This document shows, piece by piece, positions 35,260-45,090 of a stretch of 64,000 nucleotides of DNA; the stretch's first letter is position 1; every line of letters begins with the position of its first letter. Source of the stretch: Opeltia flavorubescens (lineage: Eukaryota > Ascomycota > Lecanoromycetes > Teloschistales > Teloschistaceae); contig KE546977.1 in the NCBI GenBank assembly GCA_000442125.1, forward strand, positions 372,001 through 436,000, read 5' to 3'. Below the pieces are notes generated by a model. It searched no databases. It was given only the letters and a program-made list of their open reading frames with translations, and was not told where the DNA came from. Made by a program: the position numbers and the translations under genes.

Positions 35260-35504
35260 TAGTAAAACCATTATGTGTCGATTGAAATCATCACTGATAT
35301 CACATGATATTGCGTATAATGCTAGATATGTTGTCAAACAACAATTCATATTCATTTTAGTCAAGTCATATACTGCAACGATCAAAGAAAGTCTATTTTA
35401 CATGTCATATCAAACGTCAATGTCAATCACCCCGCACCTTCTCGCCGTTGAACGCCTTGGCCCCTCGCTATGCATCTAGAAACCATGCATGTCTGGGTAT
35501 CGAT

Positions 35505-36818
35505 TTATTGGATAATTGACTGGGCGCCGTTGGCACAGTCGGCTGGAATGGAGCCATTGGCCACCCAGATGTTGATGAGCGGCGACATTGGCTCTAGGTC
35601 GCGCTCATTGAGCAGCCCAAATAGCTTGCCGACGCTGGCAAAGAAACAGAATGCGCTGTTCAGGTCGTTATTCGTAGGCTTGATATGCCAGAACGGATGC
35701 TCGTAGTGGCCGTGGTACAGATGGGCGTATATTCGGAACATTTGACGCCACGCAGTACGTACGTCGCCGAGGTATGCCTCTGGGAAACCAGATGACTTGC
35801 CGAACCAGTCGCGGCCTGATAGATCGGAGAGGGTGCGGTTCAGAGTGGTTGGACCTACGGGAATGGGTCGCTGAGAGCCCGATGCAGTGAGATTTGATGG
35901 ATAGCTAGCTTCGAAAGACGAGGTATTGGTGCCGAAAGGAGAATCTGTGGGGAAAGCACTCGGATCGTGGATCTTGCCGATTATCCAGCGTTGTACGAGC
36001 ATGGTGTATTGGTGGGCTGGAACGCGGATGGCTTTACCCTCATTGTTCATCCAGGTATATGCGATGTGACTGACATTATTGTGAGCTGCTGCCCATGTAA
36101 AATGAGAATAATGAGCTTGGATTACTCACCGACCAGCAGACATTGTTGGACATGTCTCCTGGTTACAGATCTTCTGCCCTTTGTCTAATTCTTGAATGAC
36201 CTGGATGAACTTTTCTAAAAGACGGTACTGCTCAACGGCTGGTGGGAATGAATGATCAGCAGGCTTTCGGCTTACAATGAAGCTCATACTCACTCTGGTG
36301 CGCAAGCCACTCTGGGACATCAACCATAGCTGGAGCAGCCGCCAAAGGCATCATATTTCCTTTAACGCCGAGCTTTGCGTTCTCTTCGATGAAGAACAGT
36401 TTCATGGGCTCAGGCGAGGGATTACCTCCACCACTCATGTTTTCGTCGATGGGGCCAGCTGCGACGGGGAAGCCAGCCGGTGTGTTGTTTGTGGGCATAT
36501 TCGAACTACCGGCGGCAGGAGGACCGTTTGGAGACCGCGGCTGACCTGGGTTGGCGGTACCATTGGCTCGACCGGCTTGACGGTTCGAGAAACCTTGACG
36601 CCTACTTGATTATCAGCAGAAATCCACGACGGAAATGAACGAAGGCCACAGATGTTGTCGAAAACGGAGCTAGACAAAGTTGTTTTTCAACCAAAACTTC
36701 TGAATTGAATCGCAGAGCAGTTTAGACAAACGAACTCCTACTGGGCCGTGAAGCCAGCCCGCTCCATCTGCGCAAGGTCATCATCGCTGAGATTAATACG
36801 AGCGAAGAAGTCGTCCAT
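35505..36818 (-). CDS. MOB-family kinase activator, MOB2-like
   Basis: Four exons (36818-36742, 36601-36294, 36238-36130, 36069-35505) encode 352 residues. After a disordered ~75-residue N-terminus (Asn/Gly/Pro-rich) comes the Mob1/phocein domain: DVPEWLAHQTVEQYRLLEKF, then ICNQETCPTMSAGRHIAYTW with two zinc ligands, and later FRIYAHLYHGHYEHP with the histidine ligands. The pattern EWLA, CPTMSAG, VPAHQY and QMFRIYAHLYH is closer to MOB2 than to MOB1 or phocein. MOB2 proteins bind and activate NDR kinases of the Cbk1/COT-1 class in polarity and septation. An insertion of about 35 residues rich in Ser, Asn and Pro (SSFEASYPSNLTASGSQ region) interrupts the domain between the FPTD motif and the helix leading to the histidines. 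Confidence 0.85.
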
Positions 36819-37659
36819 TCCCTCGACGCACTGGCGATTACTTCGGAAGTAGAAGAGGAATTTGTGGAAATTTTGCAGAAGCCAAGAGAACTGAATGATT
36901 AGAAAAAGGAGAGAGGTAAGGAGCGAATCTTGCAAGTTCGTTTTCCCATTGCAAGGCATCATTCACTCAAGGATAGTGAGATCAGGCGTCATAGACCCCA
37001 CAGTACGAATGATCAAGATGTCTGAATCTGAATCCAATCAAGTTCTTGCCGTAAGGAGATCGCAAAATCAAGTAGAGCAAATGGACATAGGACCTACACG
37101 CTCTGCAGAAAGCCAGACATGATCCCAGTATCTCTTGATCTTCTTGGTCACCGATTGATGGCTTACTCCCACAAAAAAACAAGGAAAGTTGAGAAGATTG
37201 CACGGATGTCTTTTAGTCTTTGTGAATTGACGTGTTTGGCGCGTTATGCACACTCCTATAATGGAAAAGCAATATCAAATAGTTCCCATTATCGACCTTA
37301 TCACGGCTATTGCGAGTAAGAAGGGTTATCGCGAGTAATTCAGCCAATCAAGCACTGAATTCTAAAGAAGCTATGCCAGATTAGGCACCAACCCTCTCAA
37401 GTTACCAGTACCATTGCTATTATTATTGTCTTGTAGTATTGCCGCAATTCGCAATGCTTTGTCCTGCCTTACCATCCTCTTTAACACGCAGGCTCAAGTG
37501 ATCAAGATTGAAACCTCCATATTCGCTGTTTGAAAGGCCGAAAGGACTGAATCATTATTGTTCTTCCCAGATTCAAAAACGCAATATAAGACTTTCGAAG
37601 CTTTTGAAAGGCGACATTGAGCTCGTGCAGCTTGCTATTCATATCTTTACAGCCCAGAT
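36819..37659. promoter_or_regulatory. Divergent intergenic region between the MOB gene and LEO1
   Basis: About 0.84 kb between opposite start codons. AT-rich, with short ORFs (36895-37319) lacking family features. No RNA gene recognised. Confidence 0.45.
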
Positions 37660-39252
37660 ATGGCGAGCGACAACAGCGACTCAGATGTGGAAGCAAGTTT
37701 ACCTAATGGCATCAACGGCAATAGTCATGAAGAGAATGTAGCAAGCGAGGACATAGATGAAGGAGATGATGGCGATCTGTTTGGAGAGGGCTCCGATGCG
37801 GAAGATACTGGGTTAGCAAAGTTCGGATAGCGTTTTGATCTCAGCGTGCTGACGAACGTCAAATCAGAGGAAATAGTCCAAAGCGTCGAAAGCTGGATGA
37901 TGAGGAGCTCGACAGTGGTGACGATGTGGATCGCAATGATCGCCTTGAGGATGATGGCATGGACCGATATGGCAATGAAGAGGAAGATCAACGTGAGATA
38001 CGTAGCCAAAACGTGGCCGGCATTCGAATACCTCGCCATCCTGTCCCCAGTCCTAGTGATGGAGAGGTAAGCTGAACCTTTGCTACTCTCCTCTACGTGT
38101 CGTGCCTTGCCTAATTCTGAAAACTAGCTCTACCTATTCCAAATGCCTAAGCAGCTTGGCATAGAACCGAAACCTTTCCACCACAGTACATTCCAACCAC
38201 CCACGACTGACCATCACTCTGATGACCCCCCATCATCGACCTTCTCTACCTATCACACCGCAATCAGTACCGCTCGATGGCGCTACTCGCCATCCCAATC
38301 TGAAAAGCTCCAATCAAATGCACGCGTAATCCGCTGGGAAGATGGTTCCCTCACCGTTCAACTCGCATCCAACCCCCGCGAACAATACGCCCTCTCCGCA
38401 AAAGCTCTCGCCCCACCCCAGTCAAATCCCCGTAAACCCGTCCCGACCGCCAAGAAAATCAACCGACTTAACGCCGGTTCTGCTCCTGAAACTTACGACG
38501 CTCGCCTCGACTCCCACACCTACCTCGTCACACCACATGAAAGCGCTCAGATCCTCCGCATCACAAACCACATCACCGCCTCCTTAGCCGTTCAGTCGAG
38601 TTCGGTCGAAGACGATGACGCCCTCATCCGCCTACAGGAGCGAATGGCCGCTGCAAAGGCCAACAAAACCTCCGGTGAAGGCGGCGTCGAAATGCTTACG
38701 GTCAAAGAGGACCCGGAGTTAGCAAAGATGAAAGCCGAGGCTGCGGAGAAGGAGAAGATCAAAGCGCAACGTAAGCGGCAGCAACAAGAAGAGAGGGAAC
38801 GTGATCGCGCCAACCGGGTCCTCGGTCGCTCCGGACTAAGGACAGGAGGGTACGGTGCAAGCGCAGGCTTGACTGTGGGGACGTTGGAAGGTGAGGACAG
38901 TATGGGCTCCACGCGTCCATCGAGGCCGGGTAAACCAAGGAAGAAGCCCAGGAGGAGGAACAGCGAATACAGCGACGACGAGGATTTCCGCTCGCGTGGC
39001 CGGACTAAAGAAGATGAGTACGACGAAGATGACGGATTTTTGGTTGGGAGTGATGAGGAGCCTGAGATTGTGGACGATGTCAGCGAGGAGGAGGATATTG
39101 AGCTTGGAGATGAGGATGCCGAGGGAGAGGTGGTGGAGGAGGAAGAGAGGCCTGCGAAGCCGGCAACAAAGAGGGAAGCGACGGATGATGGGGCTGCAGG
39201 TGGGAGGGTAAAGAGAAGACGAGTCGTCGAAGAAGACGAGGATGAAGAGTGA
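37660..39252 (+). CDS. LEO1: Leo1, subunit of the Paf1 transcription elongation complex
   Basis: Three exons (37660-37811, 37868-38066, 38128-39252) give 491 residues. The N-terminus is acidic (DLFGEGSDAEDTGG, then KRRKLDDEELDSGDDVDRND). The central Leo1 domain begins RIPRHPVPSPSDGELYLFQM with PKQLGIEPKPFHHSTFQ, followed by RWEDGSLTVQLASNPREQY and ETYDARLDSHTYLVTPHES, all conserved in this family. The C-terminal third is charged and disordered with a long helix (EAAEKEKIKAQRKRQQQEER) and an acidic tail. Leo1 pairs with Paf1 on RNA polymerase II and promotes histone modification during elongation. Exon 1 and exon 2 are invisible as independent long ORFs; splicing restores the frame GGNSPKRRKLDDEEL. 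Confidence 0.93.
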
Positions 39253-39794
39253 AATGTTGGATTTCTCGACAGATATGGCATGATATGACCAAACTGACAG
39301 CTTATGTATTCTATGAAGTGGCCAAAGAACCGCGATCATGAATTTTTGAATATTCTACATCATAGAATCTAGAACTACCAATACCACAAGAACGGGTCTA
39401 CTTGAAATCAAGATCATTTTGAACCTAGATCTGATCAACTTCGAATCCCATCTATTATACATGATAGAATTACATGAATGCATCACCCACTTCCACCTTA
39501 TGACTACTCCGGACTACTGGCTCAGGAGTTTCTCTGCTTCGTTACGTCGTTTCTACTCTTTATAGCCGAAGGAAGAAGTCGCTACGTACGGTGCGGCCCT
39601 GTTTGATTCGAGCGATGCAATTTAGGGCCCGCAGTGCACCCAGTTTGGCAGGAGAAAAGAACGGGGGACTGATATTCCCGATTCATAAGGCGTCTCTTCT
39701 CTGTGGCCGTGTGCACCAGGCAACGGTTTGAGAGAGAGAAAGAGAGAGAGAGAAAATCGAATGCAAAGGCGCGCAAATTATTGTGAACCCTGTT
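39253..39794. other. Intergenic region between convergent genes, with a GA microsatellite
   Basis: Holds 3' flanks of LEO1 and of the zinc-cluster gene. AT-rich at 39300-39480. No gene supported. Confidence 0.45.
39730..39756. repeat. (GA)n microsatellite
   Basis: About 27 bp of near-perfect GA repeat with single A interruptions, just beyond the stop codon of the zinc-cluster gene at 39795. Purine-rich on the plus strand. Likely length-variable between strains. Confidence 0.8.
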
Positions 39795-42265
39795 TCAGGG
39801 AAATCTCCAGCTGTACGTCACGCTGTCTGACTCCAAACTCCTCATTAGCTCTCCTTGCTGTGCCTGATCCAAGCTTGGAAGAATTGGCTGCTGGAGCTCC
39901 TGTGCTTGGAAATACTGGAAGAAAGGATCTCCCATCATCGCGAAGTACTGATCATAATTTGTCGTTGGGGCGCTGAAATCCGGCTGCGCTTGTTGCATGG
40001 GATGCGACGTTGGATGTTGTAGGGCTGGCAATGGCATCTGTCTGGAATCATGTGTGGAACTCGTGTCTTGATATTGAACTGCATGCTTTGTATCAAGGAG
40101 ATCATCTGCGGTCGAATTGTACACATCATGTGCCTGCCAGATGCCTCGAATTGCGTGTTGCTGGGCCATGTTGGCTGCTTGCGGAAGTTCCCGGGTAGCC
40201 GTGAAAACAGAGGGTGAGGAAGACGCTGTATCCTCAGATGGCTGAGGAGATCCAAAAGAGCTGACCATAGTCGATGGACTGGACTCTATCGGTTGCGACA
40301 TGTTTCCTTCGGAAGGCGATGAAGGGGTATCTTTGTCAATCGTGGTGGTGAATGCGGCCATTTTCGGGGGGTCATAAGCCTTGAGACAAGCTCTGATGAG
40401 AGTGTCATAGAGTTCCATGGCCGCTTCAACCCCTGGCCATCGCTCGGAAGCAGCTAGAATGCATTCCTGAGCTTGAATAATGTGATTCTCTACGACTGCC
40501 TTCGAATGTTCCCGGCGAATCTCCGGATAGGAAATTGCCCACAATAGAGTGTTGAGCACCATGAAAGTAGATTGAGTCCAGATCCACGAGAGGTCGACTG
40601 ACTTGGTTGCGACCTGGTTTCTGTGCATACGTACGTTGAATGTGCACGCTTCAAAACAAGTCCGCGCGGCAGCAACGGAAGGAGACGTGATCTGTGGTGA
40701 TGGCCTGTATAAGAAAATAAGCATGGTATTGAAGCGTCCTCTGAACCAGACCTCATCCAAGCCACTGCCACCATCCTCTCTCGGGGCCGAGTGCATCCAA
40801 TTTCGTAATTTCTGTTCCATGTCATAGAACCAGGGATCTTGGTCGTTTTCTAAAGATACCCTCTTCTTCAAATACAGTTTCCTTCGGATCTCCAGCTGAA
40901 GAAACCTCATAGACAGGAAGTGTATTGCAACCCGCTTCTTCATAGAATGAGGGCAACCCCGGACAATACCCTCCTCTCGGATATACTCGTCGTCGACAGG
41001 CTCGAAAGGCTTGACATCGACATAGTCGAAAGTGCATCCGAAGGCACTCGGTCGACCAAGCGAGTGGGCAAGCCCGGTTTCCATACTAAAAATAATCCAT
41101 AATAGCCTCCGCCTCATGTCAACCTCCAGAGCATTGGCCGTCATACCAGTCTGCGGATCTGGAGAGTTGATTGTGGCTTCCTGAGTCAATCCAAGTTCTT
41201 GACACAACTTGCTTGCCAATCCTACAACCCAATAGCTGGCTGCACGGGTAGGAGTGACCATCGAGTACTGTGCAATCAAAGCCAGGCACTGCAACGTTCC
41301 AATGTCTTTTCGTCGGATTGATTCCTCAAGATGAGGCATTGCGGCTAGATAGTAGCTATCTGCAAGGCCAGCGTACCGCGAATCTAGTTTTTGCATGCTC
41401 ACGGAAAGGACGATACGCAACACAAAATTCTGATAGGCATCTGTCGAACCGTTGTATACTGCATCTACAACTTGGCGAAATGAAGGTTCATGCAGAGTAG
41501 GTAGCATGAATTGGGCTTTTCGGTTGAACAGGTCCACAAGCTTCTCCGTGAGATCGCGCGAAGGAAGATCTGGCGCCGCAACACTGCTGACCAGTGGGTA
41601 GATTTTAGATGTTGGCTTGGCCTGTTCCATGGTAAACCGGTCGCGTATAGACCGGGCTTTCGTATCGGATATGATGTCCTGGATACTGCTTGACTGTGTC
41701 TCTCGTTTCGCCAGATCCATGACTAGGCGTGTCATGGCAATACCTTGACATCGTCAGTCTAGACTTCTAGACGGATATGAGTTATAGCTGACTCACCGCT
41801 TGATGGCCCGAGATATCTTGTTTCCGCATTCTCCTTCAAGGTCACTAAAGCGCCAGAGCGGACCATACGCTCGGTATCAGGTGCTATAGAGTTTGTGGGT
41901 TCCAATTGACCCAATTCGGCTTCCAAGGCTTTGATCCTATGCTGTAGATGGATAACGTAATTTCTTGAAATCTTTCTGCCCTTAGAAGAGTCGAAATACT
42001 CGCATGTTACGTTGTTCCGTTCGCAGCCACCTAGCGCAAATTTTCATCAACTCTACGCTCGAAAGTTCAATGAATTCGAGGTAGGATCAGCCTACCGCAT
42101 TTTGGCAGACCAGGGTCGCATCTTGTCTTGCGCTGGTTGTCATCAGTATATTTCCACAATCGCAGGTCAACGGGGCATTACCGAGCGGCATCGCACGCAC
42201 GCACTTAGAGCAAAAGTTGTATGCTTCGCTAAAGACCGATGCGTTGCGGGACTGTCCACGTCCAT
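39795..42265 (-). CDS. Zn(II)2Cys6 transcription factor with fungal-specific regulatory domain
   Basis: Four exons (42265-42182, 42132-42096, 42030-41797, 41743-39795) encode 767 residues. The zinc cluster is split by two introns and is only seen after splicing: Cys23, 26, 33, 40, 43 and 50 in SACVRCRSRKTRCDPGLPKC then GGCERNNVTCEYF, a perfect C-x2-C-x6-C-x6-C-x2-C-x6-C. The linker KGRKISRNYVIHLQHRIKAL is followed by a short coiled coil. Residues from about 200 to 560 form the fungal-specific transcription factor domain (PF04082 type), including YWVVGLASKLCQELGLTQEA and RRRLLWIIFSMETGLAHSLG. The C-terminal ~200 residues are Ser/Gln/Pro-rich, typical of activation regions. Target genes unknown. 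The gene is divergent from a second zinc-cluster gene. Confidence 0.92.
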
Positions 42266-42913
42266 TGAGACCAGCCAAACATCAAGGGGGGAGACTTTGG
42301 ACTGGTATTTGAGGACTGGTTTGCAGAACGAGCATGAAGCACATGATGTAGACCCGTATTAATACCTCTCCCATTAGACGGCCAGAACGTCAGCCATACG
42401 GAGTATTCACATACATTGGAAGCCATTGGGGGAGCTGCGTGAGAGGGAATAAGCAAGGTTGGAGCAATGAAGCGACCACAGCAAGTCCCATTTCCCACGG
42501 ATTCCGGAGTGCATGATGCTGAGCTTTACCGGGTGCGTGGCAAGATGACTGCGCCACAGTGCCACTCTGTCCAATGCGATGAAGGCGGAACATGTTGGCC
42601 ATTCGTAGAGGTAAATGTTAAACTTGCGGTAATAGGAATATGCTTTTCAGCTATAGGACAATTATTCAGCTTGACATTTTGAGTATGCATAACCGGTTTA
42701 GTGACCCAAATACTGTCATGGAGTAGACCATACTTTATTCGTCCGATTTGATCAGGTTCGGAGCATTTCCAAGAGAGGGTGCTGCTTGGTGACTGCTGTC
42801 AAACACAGAGGCGTAAGAAGATTGTCTCACAATGAGCAACAATTTTATTACCTTCTACTAAGGTTTGATTTCGTCTTTTTTCTCTTTCTTTTAAATCCTC
42901 CAAAGATTATTCC
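42266..42913. promoter_or_regulatory. Divergent promoter between two Zn(II)2Cys6 genes
   Basis: 648 bp separate the two start codons. At 42742-42762 lies TCCGA, 11 bases, TCGGA, an inverted repeat around a central TGATCA. Zinc-cluster dimers often bind paired CCG/CGG triplets in such arrangements, so this is a candidate operator for one or both neighbours. AT- and T-rich sequence at 42860-42910 probably precedes the second gene's start. Confidence 0.4.
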
Positions 42914-44909
42914 ATGGCTTCCGTAGAAAAATCTAACTTCGTCGATAATCCGAAATTGTGTGTTTCGCGACAAATTTCTGCTTGCTCAATATGTCGTGGA
43001 AAGAAAATCAAGTGCGATGGGTTGGTGCCTGTTTGCTCGCCATGTCAAAAGTCTCGTAGAGACGCAGAATGTACCAACGGGAATGATAAGTTTGCCAAAG
43101 GAAAGGAACGAAGTTATGTGACCGCACTAGAGAATCGACTGAACAAACTCGAGAGAGACATTGAGCGGGCAAAGATTCAAGAAGGGGACCTAATAGTCTC
43201 GAAAAGCCCAGCAAGTTTCCCAGCCAGTGTCATCTCGACTTCCAGGGGCCAGCGCAAGGAAGAAGCACATCTTAACGAATTGGTATCGGACTTTGGCTTC
43301 CTGTAAGTCAATCATTGAAGGCAGTGTCTGAGTCCGCAGTCTGCTGACCAGCTTAGATCTGTAAATGCTACATCGAGAGACTTCGACGGATTGGCACAAG
43401 ATGTTTTTGCCCAATTAATACTGGCGCCCTCCACATTGGACAGAATACCGCCGGTGGAGATAGACGTCTTGCCTTCAAGACACGCCGTCACCTCATTGGT
43501 GCAGCACTACATTGACTACGACCTTGCTCTGTATCCTTTCATTTCCGAGACCAAAGTATTCGGCTCCGTTGAAGCCTTGTACGAAGGTCACGCAAGTCCC
43601 TCAGATAAATGGACCGTCTTTCTAATCCTGGCAATCTCTCTGGCATCTCGGTCTTGTTTTCGTGATGATGTTAACTATGCTGAGGCAGTCCGGTATGCCG
43701 GATCAGTGCAAAAACACGCGAAGATGGTCTTACTGCCCGGCTCGTTGCAGGCAATTCAGATGGTAGGTAATAGTTCCCCTTCTACGCATGGAATTGGATT
43801 TAAGGGGCTCAATATCATACCCCGATCTTTCCCTGAATCGAATGGCACCACACGGGAGCAGATCCGATTTCATGATAGGGCGGTTACTAATGAACCTTAA
43901 AACAGATGCTTTTACTGGTTCAGTATTCATTACGAGACCCGCGCCATTTCGACAGCTGGTATTTGGCAGGCGCGGCCAGTCGTATGACGGTCGATCTCGG
44001 CTTGCACCAAGATCCACCCAAGTCAGCAAAGATTAAAGACTCCCTGATAGATCTTCGACGCCGCATATTCTATTCAGTGTATTCGCTGGATCGGTGAGTA
44101 GGCCACAATCGCAGAACGTTCGTTTTCTGTGTCTAACATTACTCAGGGCGACCTCCATGGTCCATCGACGAGCATTCTCCTTTACGGACGATTCAGCAAA
44201 CGTGCAAGAGCCCAAACTTTTAGGCACTATTGGTGCCAGCCATGCCACGCGGAGATCTCATCCATCCACAGAACTCATTCACCTCCGTAAAGCAGCGTCT
44301 GAACCCTATCTAGCCCTTTACCAATCAGGTCCCGATGTCCTCAACGACCCATGGCCAAGTCTCTGCTCCGCACATCTGGCACTAGATGAATGGAACCGTC
44401 AACTGAACCAGACATACTTGCAAGAAACACAAAAATCCCTCTTCCGGACGGAAATGCTGTACATTAAGCTAGTCCTGTTGTCGCCTGTCCGGCTCGGCCG
44501 TCCTATTGAGGGATATGGTCAGCTGCTAATCTTCGATCATGCTTTCCAATATTCGCAGTTGATGTCATCGTTGGTACAGGATAACATCAACTCAGCAATT
44601 TTCACCTCCTACGATATGCTCCGGACTACCTTTGTGGCGCAAACGGTTCTTGGTGTCTTTGCCAGCCACGAAGATTTTTGTTTCGGTGACGAGGTGCCTT
44701 CCGCCCCTGAAATGTCGTCCTCGACAGACCTTCCGCCTTTGATGGCACTCAACGGTCGAGAGCGACTCTTCCTAGCGATCAGGATGTTATCGATGCTGGA
44801 TGGAGTAGTCCAAAAACTTAGCAGGAAATACGGGTGGTCGCACGCTTGGATAGCTCTCAAACCTCATTTCGATCGGGTATACGCCATGTTGAATGCTCGT
44901 AGACGTTGA
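42914..44909 (+). CDS. Second Zn(II)2Cys6 transcription factor
   Basis: Four exons (42914-43302, 43357-43762, 43906-44093, 44147-44909) encode 581 residues. The zinc cluster is intact in exon 1: Cys24, 27, 34, 41, 44 and 53 in SACSICRGKKIKCDGLVPVC then SPCQKSRRDAEC, with eight residues before the last cysteine. A leucine-bearing coiled coil (ALENRLNKLERDIERAKI) follows. The fungal-specific regulatory domain includes LVQHYIDYDLALYPFISETK, DSWYLAGAASRMTVDLGLHQ and RRRIFYSVYSLDRATSMVHR. The protein is shorter than its divergent neighbour and differs through the linker, so the two are not recent duplicates. Regulated pathway unknown. Confidence 0.9.
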
Positions 44910-45090
44910 AAGAAAATGCCAGAGCACGCAATTACAGAGAGGAAGATTCAAGGTCATCGTTATAGTGATCGTTGAAGCAGCTATTTTATATTGCATATGT
45001 ACGTTACATACTTTACATGCCATAAGTGAAAACATGGGTATCTGGAGAAGTCAATTAAAAACACCACTCGCCGCCTCCAATTTCAGTGCT

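Noticed and set aside
34636-35385. 249-codon minus-strand ORF
   Set aside because: Antisense shadow of the GC-rich phosphodiesterase gene; no domain in the translation.
38592-39281. 229-codon minus-strand Ser-rich ORF
   Set aside because: Antisense of the LEO1 acidic tail, whose repetitive codons keep the opposite strand open.
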